A DNA stretch of 64,000 nucleotides from Campylobacterales bacterium (GCA_027082175.1 JALWIX010000024.1:1-64000), one strand, 5' to 3'. Shown: positions 41,663-52,693, counted from the stretch's first letter. Program-made: numbers and translations. Notes: generated from the letters alone by a model not told the origin.

Positions 41663-43159
41663 TTAAGCTAAGCCTTTTAGCATACCGTATTGAGTCATAG
41701 GTTTTAACATGTATACTTTCAGTACCCAATATAACCATCTAGGTTTAGTAGGGTCTAGAGGAAAAGATGGATATACTATCCCGTTATATTTGCCGTTTGC
41801 TGGATCGGCCCATTTGAATTCGGCAAGCATAACTTTACCAATCTCCGTTATCAAAGGACATACGGTATATCCATTATACTTAGCAGTCGGCTCTTTGCCT
41901 TCCATAACGGAGATTAAGTTATCTACAACTACTTTATACTGTTTTCTTGCGCTACCTCCGGTTTTGCCAAGCGGAACAGCCGCAATATCTCCTAATGAAA
42001 AGATATTTTTATATTTTTTATGTTGCAGAGTCTCATAATTTACCGGAATAAATCCAGCGCTACTTCCTACCGGCGATTTGCCTATATAATCAGGAGCTTT
42101 CATAGGAGGAGTTATGTGTATCATATCATAAGGAACTTCAACTCTTTCGTGAACGACCTCTTCTATCTCCTCTTCAATATCAGGATCATATACTTTTTTA
42201 GTTTTATCATGTTTATCAAATACCGCAATTTTTTTCTCTAAATCTATCTCTATTAGATTGTGCTTGTAATGATATTTCAAATCTTTCTCTTCAAAAAGAT
42301 TTAGTATCGCTTTATGGTACTCTGGAACTCCAAACATACTGCCGCCGTTTGGATAAAAAACTAGTTCAGCATTCTCTCTAGCGCCAGCATGTCTAAGATT
42401 TGAGTCGGTTAAAAATAGAATCTTTTTAGGCGCTCCTCCACATTTTATGGGAGTATTTGGATGCGTAAAAATCCCTTTTACTTTTTTACCGGATTTTGCA
42501 GCCTCAATAAAAGCATTAAGATTTTTTCTCATCTGTACCGCGCCGTCAACAAAATATAGCGAAGCGGCGTTTCCTTTCGCTAAAATCTCAGCGGCTTTTT
42601 GATTTTCTCCAAGAGTATATAGAGTTCCTATCTCTTCTAAACCTTTGATTTTGTCAAAAGCAAGCTCTAATCCGCCGGCAACTACCATAAAATCGTATTC
42701 AATAGTTTTGCCTTTTTCGGTTTTTACTTTATTGTTTTCCGGATCAAATTCAACTACTCTATCTTGAATCCATTTTACGCCGTTTGGAACAAAATCGCTA
42801 GTATTATAGATAATATCATCTACGCCCCACTCATATCCACCTATTAGAGTAAGACCGGGTTGATATGAAACACTTCTTGGATTTGGTTCTACTACGGTTA
42901 TATCTGGATTATCCAAATTTCTAACAAGTCTAGCGGCGGTACTCATACCCGCAAGACCTCCGCCTACTATTAAAATCTTTCCTTTTGCGCTACTTGCTTT
43001 AGCTTCGGTAGCCGCTTCCGCTTTGACGCTTGTTCCGCCCATCATAGCGGCTGCGGATCCGAGTCCCATAAGTTTTAAAGCATCCCTTCTTGAAAGCCCT
43101 TCCTTCTTCATAGTCTCTTCAACTATTTCTTGAAAATGTTCAAACTCTTTTTCTTTCAT
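41663..43159 (-). CDS. sqr: Tat-exported FAD-dependent sulfide:quinone oxidoreductase / flavocytochrome c-like protein
   Basis: SRRDALKLMGLGSAAAMMGG twin-Arg signal; KILIVGGGLAGMSTAARL; redox Cys context PIKCGGAPKK and YTVCPLITE. Confidence 0.88.
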   Translation of the reverse strand: MKEKEFEHFQEIVEETMKKEGLSRRDALKLMGLGSAAAMMGGTSVKAEAATEAKASSAKGKILIVGGGLAGMSTAARLVRNLDNPDITVVEPNPRSVSYQPGLTLIGGYEWGVDDIIYNTSDFVPNGVKWIQDRVVEFDPENNKVKTEKGKTIEYDFMVVAGGLELAFDKIKGLEEIGTLYTLGENQKAAEILAKGNAASLYFVDGAVQMRKNLNAFIEAAKSGKKVKGIFTHPNTPIKCGGAPKKILFLTDSNLRHAGARENAELVFYPNGGSMFGVPEYHKAILNLFEEKDLKYHYKHNLIEIDLEKKIAVFDKHDKTKKVYDPDIEEEIEEVVHERVEVPYDMIHITPPMKAPDYIGKSPVGSSAGFIPVNYETLQHKKYKNIFSLGDIAAVPLGKTGGSARKQYKVVVDNLISVMEGKEPTAKYNGYTVCPLITEIGKVMLAEFKWADPANGKYNGIVYPSFPLDPTKPRWLYWVLKVYMLKPMTQYGMLKGLA

Positions 43160-43319
43160 AAATCACTCCTATTAAAAATATAATTTCGATTTATAAATTA
43201 TATTAAAAAAAATGTAAATTTTTCTTAAGTTATAGAAACAGTGTCGTTTTTATTTGAATATGCGCCAAAGCAAATTCTATTTTGGCTTTCATTCATTGTA
43301 ACATAAAAAAAAGAAATAG

Positions 43320-44885
43320 TTAAGACATTTTTACAACATTTAGTTGTATGTAGATACTATTGTTAAAAATATTTTTTTGAGGATAAAAAACAATATCTAT
43401 ATTGATTTTATCTACTTTAGAGTTATTTTTAAATTTTATTGCTTTGAAAACCCTCTCTTTTTGCTTAAGGGTCAATAAAAGATGTTCTCCATTTTCCCCA
43501 ACTTCCCTATAGTCGAGCACTTCAACATTTAAAGCCGCAAATTTCGGCATAGGGTTGCTTTCACCGTAAGGGGCAAATTTTTCTATTATATCAATTAGCT
43601 CCCAATCTATCTCATCAAAAGGGAGTTCGCCTAGTATGTTGATGTTTTCGATCCAATCTTTATTTGGAACATTCTCTATCTCTTTATTTAATCCATATAT
43701 AAATTTTGAAAGATTTTCTTTCGCTAAGGATAAACCCGCCGCCTTTTTATGTCCACCAAATCTATGAAGAAGATATCTTTTTTTATCCAAAAGCGAATAT
43801 AGGTCTATATTCGCAAAACTTCGTCCGCTGCCTTTATATAACTCTCCGGTTTTGGTTAAAACAACGGCCGGCTTTTTAAATCTATCGGCAAGTCTAGAGG
43901 CGACTATGCCAACAACGCCTTCATGCCAATCGTCTCCGGCGGCAATTAAAATCTTAGAATTATCTTTATGATGTAGTTTTGCTTCATTAAAAACTCTTTT
44001 TTCCTCACTTTTTCGTTTGCTATTTAGAGCAAGTAGTCTTCCATAAAGAATTGAGCTTTCAAAAAAATCTTTTGATGTTAAAAAATCTAAAGCTAATAAC
44101 GCGCTATCCATTCTTCCCGCACTGTTTAGTATCGGAGCAATTGTAAAGCCTATATCTTCGGAGTTAAAACTGCTCTTTTTCAATCTTTTGCGTAAAAACT
44201 TTATCGCAGGCCTTTCACTGATTTCAAAATATTTAAGCCCAGCTTGCACCAGCGTTCTATTTATATGTCTAAGAGGCATAACATCAGCGATTATCGCAAT
44301 ACTTAAAAGGTCTAAAAAAATTTTCATATCCAAGTTTAGTCTCATCTCTTTTTTTAACTGAGCTATAAAGAACCAGGCAACTTGGGCGCCGCAAATCTCT
44401 TTGTATTCAAAATTGCAAATGCTCTGTTTAGGATTTATTATGGCGTATGCGTTAGGAAGTTTTTTCGGTGGGGTATGATGATCCGTTATTATTAAGTCTA
44501 TTTTTCTTTCCAAACAGTATTCGGCGGCTTCTACAGCGCTAATACCGTTATCGACTGTGATAATAACGTCAGCATCTATAGTTTGGACAAGTTCTTTAGT
44601 TATACCGTATCCATCCTTGAATCTGTTTGGAATTTTAATCGTCACGGGATAGTTGATATATGAAAAGAACTCTTTCATAATAGCCGTAGAGACCACGCCG
44701 TCAACATCATAATCGCCTACGACCGCTATCTTTTCTCTATTTTTTATAGCTTTAGCCACTCTTTTAGCGGCTTTTTCCACATCTTTCAAACTATCTGGAG
44801 AAGGTAAAGAGGAGAGTTTTAAAAAGCCCTCTTGAAATCTCTTTCTTAATATCTCGTATATTTTGGTTTTTGTTAATTTTTCCAT
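43320..44885 (-). CDS. recJ: Single-stranded-DNA-specific exonuclease RecJ
   Basis: AVVGDYDVDGVVSTAIM, ITDHHTPP, LNSAGRMDSA, HRFGGHKKAAGLSL. Confidence 0.95.
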   Translation of the reverse strand: MEKLTKTKIYEILRKRFQEGFLKLSSLPSPDSLKDVEKAAKRVAKAIKNREKIAVVGDYDVDGVVSTAIMKEFFSYINYPVTIKIPNRFKDGYGITKELVQTIDADVIITVDNGISAVEAAEYCLERKIDLIITDHHTPPKKLPNAYAIINPKQSICNFEYKEICGAQVAWFFIAQLKKEMRLNLDMKIFLDLLSIAIIADVMPLRHINRTLVQAGLKYFEISERPAIKFLRKRLKKSSFNSEDIGFTIAPILNSAGRMDSALLALDFLTSKDFFESSILYGRLLALNSKRKSEEKRVFNEAKLHHKDNSKILIAAGDDWHEGVVGIVASRLADRFKKPAVVLTKTGELYKGSGRSFANIDLYSLLDKKRYLLHRFGGHKKAAGLSLAKENLSKFIYGLNKEIENVPNKDWIENINILGELPFDEIDWELIDIIEKFAPYGESNPMPKFAALNVEVLDYREVGENGEHLLLTLKQKERVFKAIKFKNNSKVDKINIDIVFYPQKNIFNNSIYIQLNVVKMS

Positions 44886-46516
44886 TAAAAGGATTCTCTA
44901 TTTTTCATAGAGTTTTCTATAAATGCTTTGATTAATGGATTCGGACTTTGAAGGTGAGAGGTGAATTCAGGATGAAACTGAACTCCTACAAACCATGGAT
45001 GATCTTTTATCTCAACTGCTTCTATAAGGCCCTCTTCACTCTCGCCGCTCACTATCATTCCTGCATCTTCAAGAAGCTTTCTATATTTTGTGTTTGCCTC
45101 ATATCTGTGTCTGTGTCTTTCGTAAATTGTATCTTGATGTTCATAAGCTTCCCAAAGTTTGGTATTAGGCTTTACTATACAAGCATACTCACCAAGTCTC
45201 ATTGTTCCTCCCATTGGAGACGTATGCGTTCTAATCTGTTTTTGTCCGGATTGATCTATAAACTCATCTATTAGATAAATAAAAGGGTATTTTGTGTCTT
45301 TATCGAACTCCATAGAGTTGGCTTCGGCAATCCCTAAAACATTTCTTGCAAACTCAATTATGGAGAGTTGCATTCCAAGACATATTCCAAGATAAGGAAT
45401 CTTGTTTTCTCTAGCAAATCTAATTGCTTCTATTTTTCCTTCTACTCCTCTTTCTCCAAAACCTCCGGCTACAAGTATGCCCTTAACATCTTTTAAAAGT
45501 TTTTCGCTACCTTCGGACTCTATCAGCTCGCTGTCGATCCATTTTATATTTACTTTAGTATCCAGATTTGCGCCTGCATGTACTAAAGCCTCTGTTAAGG
45601 ATTTATAAGACTCTTTGAGTCCAAGATATTTCCCTACAAAAGCAATAGAAACCTCATCTTTTGGAGCAATTATCTTTTTAACAAGCATATCCCAAGAATC
45701 CATATCCGGATGAAGCTCCTTAAGCTTAAACTGTCTAGAGATTGGATATAAGATATTTTCTCTTAAGAAATTTAGAGGAACTTTATAGATAGTTTCCGCA
45801 TCTCTAGCCTCTATAACCGCATGGATATCAATACCACAGCTTCTAGCAATTTTATCTTTAAGCTCTTTAGGCAACGGTTTTTCGCATCTAGCTATAATCA
45901 TGTCAGGAGTTATACCTATACGTCTAAGCTCTTGTACGCTATGTTGCGTCGGTTTTGTTTTAAGCTCTCCCGCCGCTTTTATATAAGGTACCAAAGTGAC
46001 ATGTATATTGTACGCTTTATGAGGTCCAAACTCATGAGTTAACTCTCTTATAGCTTCTAAAAAAGGTAGGCCTTCAATATCTCCGACCGTACCTCCAAGC
46101 TCAACTATAAGAACATCGTGTCCTTTCCCCGCCTTTTTTATTCTGTTTTTGATCTCATCTACTATGTGCGGAACGACCTGTATAGTTTTGCCTAGGTAAT
46201 CGCCTTGTCTCTCTCTTTTGATAACAGACAAATATACCTGACCGGTGGTAAAGTTGTTTTTTTTAGAAAGTTTTACGTTTAAAAATCTCTCATAGTGTCC
46301 AATATCCAGATCTGTCTCAGCGCCGTCGGCAGTCACAAAAACCTCGCCATGCTCTAACGGACTCATCGTTCCGGGATCGACGTTTATGTAAGGATCAATT
46401 TTTAATATAGACACACTAAGACCGGAATGTTTTAAAAGAGTTCCTATACTTGCGCTAGAAATCCCCTTTCCAAGCGAACTTAAAACTCCACCGGTAACGA
46501 AAATATATTTTGTCAT
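44885..46516 (-). CDS. pyrG: CTP synthase
   Basis: [50 protein letters not shown]. Confidence 0.98.
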   Translation of the reverse strand: MTKYIFVTGGVLSSLGKGISSASIGTLLKHSGLSVSILKIDPYINVDPGTMSPLEHGEVFVTADGAETDLDIGHYERFLNVKLSKKNNFTTGQVYLSVIKRERQGDYLGKTIQVVPHIVDEIKNRIKKAGKGHDVLIVELGGTVGDIEGLPFLEAIRELTHEFGPHKAYNIHVTLVPYIKAAGELKTKPTQHSVQELRRIGITPDMIIARCEKPLPKELKDKIARSCGIDIHAVIEARDAETIYKVPLNFLRENILYPISRQFKLKELHPDMDSWDMLVKKIIAPKDEVSIAFVGKYLGLKESYKSLTEALVHAGANLDTKVNIKWIDSELIESEGSEKLLKDVKGILVAGGFGERGVEGKIEAIRFARENKIPYLGICLGMQLSIIEFARNVLGIAEANSMEFDKDTKYPFIYLIDEFIDQSGQKQIRTHTSPMGGTMRLGEYACIVKPNTKLWEAYEHQDTIYERHRHRYEANTKYRKLLEDAGMIVSGESEEGLIEAVEIKDHPWFVGVQFHPEFTSHLQSPNPLIKAFIENSMKNRESF

Positions 46517-46654
46517 CTCTTTTCCTAACAGATTTTTAAGTTAAATTTTATCTAAAACAAGCTTTAGATTGAATAAGAGAGCGAGGGTAAAGACGTTAGT
46601 CTTTAACGGTAAAAGAAAGTAGTATAAAATAGCAAGCGGAGTAGTTTTTTATAA

Positions 46655-47341
46655 TCAGTTATCCGTAAAAACCGTTTTAAAACTATTATTTTTAAGCCAT
46701 TTTTCATATTCGACATAATTTGGACATCTTTTAGACACCAAAGTCCAAAAATTTTTAGAGTGGTTCATATATGTGAGATGAGACAGTTCGTGGATGATTA
46801 CATAATCAATAACATCTTTTGGAGCCATTATAAGACGATACGAAAAGTTTAAGTTCTTTTTTGAACTACAACTGCCCCATCTTCTCTTTGCACCGTTAAT
46901 TTTTATTTTATTGTACGTTAAGTCATATTTTTTAGACAGCTCCTCAACTCTTTTTATGATATGTTCTTTAGCCTCTTTTTTATAAAAATCTATTAATAAT
47001 TTTTTCGCATTATCTCTATATTTTTCATTTACTATAAAAGCGTTATCAAAAACTACTCTTTCGTTATCAATTTTTTTATCTCCTATAGTTTCAATCTCTT
47101 TGAGAAACTTAAGCGGATACTCTTTTCCCAAAAAAAGAAATTTTTCTCCCTCTATAAACTCTTTTTTGTTTTTATTAAGCGTTTTTAATCTCTTTTCTAT
47201 CCAATCTAAGTGTTTTTTTAAAAAAGATTCTATCTCATTTTTAGATGAAAAATTTGGAGCTTTTACGATAACTTCGCCATTTTTTAGAAATATTTTTAAA
47301 CTTTTTCTTCTCTCTTTAAATAGTTTATACTCAATATTCAA
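46655..47341 (-). CDS. YgjP-like (DUF45/M48) metallopeptidase
   Basis: RRWGSCSSKKNLNFSYRLIMAPKDVIDYVIIHELSHLTYMNHSKNFW. Confidence 0.92.
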   Translation of the reverse strand: MNIEYKLFKERRKSLKIFLKNGEVIVKAPNFSSKNEIESFLKKHLDWIEKRLKTLNKNKKEFIEGEKFLFLGKEYPLKFLKEIETIGDKKIDNERVVFDNAFIVNEKYRDNAKKLLIDFYKKEAKEHIIKRVEELSKKYDLTYNKIKINGAKRRWGSCSSKKNLNFSYRLIMAPKDVIDYVIIHELSHLTYMNHSKNFWTLVSKRCPNYVEYEKWLKNNSFKTVFTDN

Positions 47342-47741
47342 ATCTCAAATCTCCCCTCATTTTATCTATCAAAGAGTCGGCAATATATTCGTCGAATTTA
47401 CCTTTAAAATCTCTTTGGTTTCTATATACTAAACGAGAATTTTTTACAATTTCAAATCTAACAAAACCGTCAAAATCGCTTCCAAGAGCTTTAGCTTTAG
47501 CAGATGTACAAAATGTAACGTAATTTGAGGTTATTCTTAGAGTATATTGACACTCTTTTTTATATATCTTTTTTATAAAAGGATTTTTTTTAACTATATC
47601 TTCGATTATTAAATTTTCCGATTTTATATCGATGCAAGGAATCGGCTTTTTTGCCAACTCCTTATCGTATGTTTTTGTGTAAATATCGCTACATCCGGCA
47701 AATAAAATAGTTAAAAAGATAAAAAATCTAACCAAAAACAT
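47331..47741 (-). CDS. Putative lipoprotein, unknown function
   Basis: Lipobox-like FLTILFAGCSD; 136 aa; overlaps the YgjP-like gene. Confidence 0.7.
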   Translation of the reverse strand: MFLVRFFIFLTILFAGCSDIYTKTYDKELAKKPIPCIDIKSENLIIEDIVKKNPFIKKIYKKECQYTLRITSNYVTFCTSAKAKALGSDFDGFVRFEIVKNSRLVYRNQRDFKGKFDEYIADSLIDKMRGDLRFEY

Positions 47742-47772
47742 TATGCGGCGATTCGCAATTTCTTAAAACTTA

Positions 47773-48945
47773 TCATAGTCCGGGTATTCTTGGGATTTTA
47801 TTTAGCTTTGAGTTTTTAAAGTACCATCCCCACGCTTTTTTCAGCCAATGTCCGAAAATAGGCATAGGGATCATTAAGCCTCTTTTGTTGTCTCTATATA
47901 CAAATGCCGCGCCGTCTCCGCTATCCATAACGCATAAAATATTTAGATGATCTATATAGCTCTTTTTTTCGCCCAGCTTCATTCCGCTATCTACTGCGAT
48001 ATTGTGCGCGCAATTTCTAGCTTTAACTTCTGCGATATGTCCCTGTTTAGCTCTCCAGTCAGGTCCCTCTATATATGCGCTATCTCCTATTGCGTAAACT
48101 TTTGGAATATTTTTAACTTCTCCAAACTCATCTATCAAAATAAAACCGGATTCACTTAAAGGAAGATCGCTGTTTTGGAAAACCGGATGTCCCGAACCAG
48201 CGGCAATAAACATAGTCATATCTGACTCTAAAAATGAGTCGTCTTCAAAAACAATTCTATGTTTTTCAAATCTTTTTATCTTTTTGCCAAACTGCTTATT
48301 TATATCTAACTTTTTAAAAAATATATCCATCATTTTAAGAGCTTGTGGCCCCAATCTTTTGCCAGGTTCTTTCATAGTTGCAAATAAAGTTAATTCAAAA
48401 TCTTTTCTAACCCCTTTTTCTTTTAAATAGTTATGAATATTGAAGATAACTTCAAATGCTGGACCTCCTCTAACCGCTGTGCTATCTTTAGGATTGCCTC
48501 CGAATCCTACGGCTATTTTTCCCTTTTTTTTCTGTGAAACCAACTCTTCAAGCTTATCTCTCATCAATATAGCGTCATTAGGATCGCCGCAAATCGTAAG
48601 GTAGTTATCTTCCCCCTCATATCTCATTTTTGAGGCTCCCATAGCAATAACTAAATACTCAAACTCCTCGTAAACTCCTCTTTTGCCAAATACTCTTTTA
48701 TTTTTGGCCTCTATCTTAACAACCTCATCCTCTATCCAATTAAAACCGTGAACTTTTGATAACTCCTCTAAAGGTACACAGACGTCTGAAAACTCTATCT
48801 TTCGTACAGGTACCCAAATGGAGATGGGGTATATATACAAATAAGGCCTAGGAGATATCAAATCTACTTTAAAACCTTCTTTTCTTAGCCATATCGCCGC
48901 TTCCACACCAGCTATTCCACCGCCTAGAACGGTTACTTTTTTCAT
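47773..48945 (-). CDS. SQR/FCSD-like FAD-dependent pyridine nucleotide-disulfide oxidoreductase
   Basis: KKVTVLGGGIAGVEAAIWLRKEGFKVDLISPRPYLYIYPIS; KVYAIGDSAYIEGPDWRAKQGHIAEVKARN. Confidence 0.85.
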   Translation of the reverse strand: MKKVTVLGGGIAGVEAAIWLRKEGFKVDLISPRPYLYIYPISIWVPVRKIEFSDVCVPLEELSKVHGFNWIEDEVVKIEAKNKRVFGKRGVYEEFEYLVIAMGASKMRYEGEDNYLTICGDPNDAILMRDKLEELVSQKKKGKIAVGFGGNPKDSTAVRGGPAFEVIFNIHNYLKEKGVRKDFELTLFATMKEPGKRLGPQALKMMDIFFKKLDINKQFGKKIKRFEKHRIVFEDDSFLESDMTMFIAAGSGHPVFQNSDLPLSESGFILIDEFGEVKNIPKVYAIGDSAYIEGPDWRAKQGHIAEVKARNCAHNIAVDSGMKLGEKKSYIDHLNILCVMDSGDGAAFVYRDNKRGLMIPMPIFGHWLKKAWGWYFKNSKLNKIPRIPGL

Positions 48946-48954
48946 TATTTGCTC

Positions 48955-49170
48955 CTAATAATGCTTTATAATAATTCTATCGCCGCTATTTAGATCGGGT
49001 TCCCCTTTATCCCAAAAATACCATCTAGCCAAAGCGAATATAGCTCCAACTACTAAACCGCTTATAATTACCCACTTAATAACTCTTTTTTTCTCATCTG
49101 AATGTGTGCCTTTATAATCATCCAATTGAGCTAAAGTGGGCTCTCCGTTTTCATCAAAACCTTCTTTCAT
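48955..49170 (-). CDS. Small single-TM protein, unknown function (71 aa)
   Basis: KRVIKWVIISGLVVGAIFALARWYFW TM helix; sits between ccoG and the SQR-like gene. Confidence 0.65.
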   Translation of the reverse strand: MKEGFDENGEPTLAQLDDYKGTHSDEKKRVIKWVIISGLVVGAIFALARWYFWDKGEPDLNSGDRIIIKHY

Positions 49171-49300
49171 ATACTCCCCCCAATTTTGGCTTAAAACTAA
49201 AATTCTAAATAAATATATCTATACCAGATTTTTCAAACGGGCTCAACTCGTTATTGAATAATAGCGACAAACAAATTGTTCATCGCTAATGACCAATGAC

Positions 49301-50752
49301 TTAATGATTTTTATTTATTTGTTTTTTTTGATATATATCCCATCTTGGAAAAACAAATATTGTCTTTCTAGTTACGCTTATTTTAGGATCATCTACCGCA
49401 TAAGCTCTTATAGTAATAGGGATAGGCGTATCTTTTTTGGTATCTTTAACCAATGCTTTGTCAGTGTACAATATAACCACTTTTTTCACTTTTTTACCAG
49501 GAATCACGTCAAACGGCTTTTTAGGTCTGGCTATTTTTATATCTTTATTGTTGACAACTTCAAAATAGTATTTATGTTTTTCATTTTCAGTATTTTGGAA
49601 TAGAAACACATAAGAGTTTTTTACTACCCCATTTGGTTCTATCTTATAAAGCTGACTTGTTCTATTTATATTAAGAAGCATATGCTCTTTTTTACTTCCC
49701 ATGTAAAACAAGGCTACAAATGCAAGAGTTAGCATAACTATATAGGCAACTATTCTAAATCTAAATACTCTTGTTTTTTCTCCAGTCTCTAATGCATGAT
49801 AACTTGTCCATCTAACTAGACTCTCTTTTCCAAGAGCCCCCATTACTTTAGTACAAGCGTCTGCACACTCAAGACAGTTAATACACTCAAGCTGCATACC
49901 TTTACGAATATCGATATGAGTCGGACACACCTTTACGCAAGATTCACACAGCGTACACTCGGCATTTTCACTCTGCTCTTTCAACTCGTTCTTGTTATGA
50001 ACTATCAAATGACCGTGTTCGTCATATATGCGTCCACCTCTTTTATAATCATATACCGTCTGAAAAGTATCTTCATCATAAAGTACCGACTGCACTCTTG
50101 CGTATGGACAGATATATATACAAAAATTTTCTTTCATAAAAACTACGTCGGCTATCAAAAATAGTGCCGTACCGATCCAAAAACCCATAAGGATTGGATG
50201 ATCGCTTGGATTTTGAATATATTGTAAGAAATCTTCCGGCGGGACAAAATACCAAATAAAATCAGCGGCCGCTATAAACGCAAGAGTTGACCAGAGTAAA
50301 ATAGCTATAACTTTTTTTATTTTATTTTCAAATTTACTCATATCTGGCTCAATCTGCTTGTTTGATATTCTTTTTCTAAGATGTAAAAGTTTTGTCTCTA
50401 TCAAATCTCTATAGATTACCCTAAATATAGTCTGCGGGCAACTCCAACCGCACCAAACTCGTCCTCCAAGAGTGGTGATGAAAAAGATACCGAAAAAGAG
50501 AATCCATAGTAAAAAAGGCATAAGGTAAAGCTCTTGCATATCAAATCTAACAAAGAAAAGATGTAGTTGTTTATGATCAAAATTGAGCAAGAAAAAATGA
50601 TTGCCGTTTATCTTAATCCAAGGTAAAACTAGTGAAATTACGGTAACAAAAGCAAAAAAGAAGTATCTCTTGTATCTATACGGTATCCAGTTTTTAAGAT
50701 ACTCTTTTGCTCTATTTTTTTTTGATTTGGCGTCTACTGATACTGTGGCCAT
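49301..50752 (-). CDS. ccoG: Cytochrome c oxidase accessory protein CcoG (FixG/RdxA family ferredoxin)
   Basis: GGRVWCGWSCPQTIFRVIYRDLIE, CTLCESCVKVCPTHIDIRKGMQLECINCLECADAC. Confidence 0.95.
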   Translation of the reverse strand: MATVSVDAKSKKNRAKEYLKNWIPYRYKRYFFFAFVTVISLVLPWIKINGNHFFLLNFDHKQLHLFFVRFDMQELYLMPFLLWILFFGIFFITTLGGRVWCGWSCPQTIFRVIYRDLIETKLLHLRKRISNKQIEPDMSKFENKIKKVIAILLWSTLAFIAAADFIWYFVPPEDFLQYIQNPSDHPILMGFWIGTALFLIADVVFMKENFCIYICPYARVQSVLYDEDTFQTVYDYKRGGRIYDEHGHLIVHNKNELKEQSENAECTLCESCVKVCPTHIDIRKGMQLECINCLECADACTKVMGALGKESLVRWTSYHALETGEKTRVFRFRIVAYIVMLTLAFVALFYMGSKKEHMLLNINRTSQLYKIEPNGVVKNSYVFLFQNTENEKHKYYFEVVNNKDIKIARPKKPFDVIPGKKVKKVVILYTDKALVKDTKKDTPIPITIRAYAVDDPKISVTRKTIFVFPRWDIYQKKQINKNH

Positions 50753-50755
50753 TTT

Positions 50756-51424
50756 TTATCCTTTATTTGAGTTTCTTAATATTTTACATTCGCTTTTAGG
50801 TAAAATGAAAATTTCCCCCTCTTTTTTTACTTCCCCCTCTGTAGCGGCAAGCTCTTTTAAGTTTCTAGAATTGATATAGTCTCTAAGAGACGATCTGCTT
50901 ACATTTAAAATTTTTGAAATTTCATTAACACTTTTCCCCTCCTTTAAAAGAGTTATAATTTTTTCTCTGTATATGTCGTATTTAGATTTTGAAAGACTTC
51001 CTTTAGGTCTTCCCATGCTTCTTTTTTTTATCTTTTTACAGTTTTCCCTAACTTCGTTTAAAAGAGAAACTATTATTTTAGATTGTGTATTATAATTTAA
51101 TTTTATATTATATCTACTTACAAATATATCTATATCCTTTTTGAAAATACAATTTAATATCTTAACAATCTCGCCGACTTTTATACTAAATACAGATAAA
51201 TCGTAAATAAAGAGTTTATCTCCATCTTTAAGCGATTGCAAAAACTCTATAAAATCTTTCCTATCTTCTATGCTTTGTGAATAAGAAGTGACTTCTACTT
51301 TTTTTTCATCAATCGTTAAATTATTCCTTAAAACATATTCATCGATACCGTTTTCTTGGATAGCGATAGAGTAGTTACTATTTTGAGTTCTTAAATAAGC
51401 ATAATTCATACCGGACTCTTTCAT
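50756..51424 (-). CDS. Serine-recombinase (resolvase)-like protein with HTH, catalytic residues apparently lost
   Basis: MNYAYLRTQNSNYS at the YARVSTxxQ position; LFIYDLSVFSIK at the DRLxR position; C-terminal GRPKGSLSKSKYD...NEISKILNVSRSSLRDYI HTH; ends 3 nt before ccoG. Confidence 0.8.
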   Translation of the reverse strand: MKESGMNYAYLRTQNSNYSIAIQENGIDEYVLRNNLTIDEKKVEVTSYSQSIEDRKDFIEFLQSLKDGDKLFIYDLSVFSIKVGEIVKILNCIFKKDIDIFVSRYNIKLNYNTQSKIIVSLLNEVRENCKKIKKRSMGRPKGSLSKSKYDIYREKIITLLKEGKSVNEISKILNVSRSSLRDYINSRNLKELAATEGEVKKEGEIFILPKSECKILRNSNKG

Positions 51425-51618
51425 AAGTTAAAACTATAAAAAATATAATGTCATATTATTGTTACGGTAGTATAATCAATTTGGCGAAAAAAGTCAATAT
51501 AAATTTGATTTTTCTCGTCAATTATAAGGTGAAATATGGGTAAGATTAGTGCAAAATACAAAAAGCGTAACCATCGTCATTTATTTTTACTAATAACAAA
51601 TCCTTTATCTTTAATAAT

Positions 51619-52638
51619 TCACCCCATCGGATAAAGAATACTCTCTTGCACTCTTTTTATATCCTTGAGTATATCACGATCAAGTTTTATATCCATAGCT
51701 TTAAGCGACTCGTCTAACTGCTCCGATTTTCTTGCTCCAATAATGGTAGAAGCTACAAAATCAAAATGTTTCGAGTAAGCTACGGCTAAAGTTACAGGAT
51801 TTATGTGGTATTTCTTGGCAATCTCCAAAAACATCTCGGTAGCTTTTAGAGTCTTTTCGTTGTAAAATCTTTTAGCATGTGTTCTTACTCTTCTGTTTGG
51901 ATGTTTTATATAAATGCTAAATCTAGCATCCTCTGGTATAAATTTTTGATTATATTTACCGCTTAAAATCCCTCCGGCGATTGGAGAATAAGGAAGCAAA
52001 GAAACATTTTCCTTTCTGCAAACCGTCTCTAGCTCGTCAAAAAATCTAGGATTAAGCACGCTAAAATTGTTTTGTATTGATTCAAATCTTATTAAACCCT
52101 CATATTTTGATACCATCAAAGATTTTGTAAGACCGTAAGCGGTATCGTTTGAAGTGCCTATATATCTAACTTTACCCTCTTTTACCAAGTCATCAAAAGC
52201 TCTCATCGTCTCTTCTATAGGCACTATAGTGTCCGGCCAATGCATCTGATATAGGTCAATATAATCTGTTTTTAATCTTTTTAAGCTACCCTCCACAGCC
52301 TTTTTTATATGAAATCTATCCATTGCGGTAAGTCCGTGTCTAATAGGCGGAACAAACCATCCGCTTGCAGCGCCAGCCACTTTAGTCGCAAGTATAATCG
52401 AATCTCTAGGTTTGGTTTTCATCCATTCACCAACTATCTCTTCGGTAACACCGGCATATTTGCTATCTGGAGGAACAGGATACAACTCTGCCGTATCAAA
52501 AAAATTTATGCCAAAATCGTACGCTTTGTCCAATATTTTAAAAGCTTCCTCTTTTGTTGTGGAGGAACCAAAGGTCATTGTTCCCAAACAGATAGTAGTA
52601 ACTCTAAGTCCACTTTTACCTATATATCTATACTCCAT
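51619..52638 (-). CDS. Aldo/keto reductase
   Basis: YRYIGKSGLRVTTICLGTMTFGSSTTKEEA, YIDLYQMHWPD. Confidence 0.95.
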   Translation of the reverse strand: MEYRYIGKSGLRVTTICLGTMTFGSSTTKEEAFKILDKAYDFGINFFDTAELYPVPPDSKYAGVTEEIVGEWMKTKPRDSIILATKVAGAASGWFVPPIRHGLTAMDRFHIKKAVEGSLKRLKTDYIDLYQMHWPDTIVPIEETMRAFDDLVKEGKVRYIGTSNDTAYGLTKSLMVSKYEGLIRFESIQNNFSVLNPRFFDELETVCRKENVSLLPYSPIAGGILSGKYNQKFIPEDARFSIYIKHPNRRVRTHAKRFYNEKTLKATEMFLEIAKKYHINPVTLAVAYSKHFDFVASTIIGARKSEQLDESLKAMDIKLDRDILKDIKRVQESILYPMG

Positions 52639-52693
52639 CTAAAATCCTATAGTTTTGATATAAACAATTGTGGCTAAAGTGGTATTAAAGGAA

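Noticed and set aside
50756-51424. Resolvase-like gene as evidence of a mobile element
   Set aside because: No inverted repeats, transposase or disrupted neighbours; it is tightly coupled to ccoG and seems to lack catalytic residues
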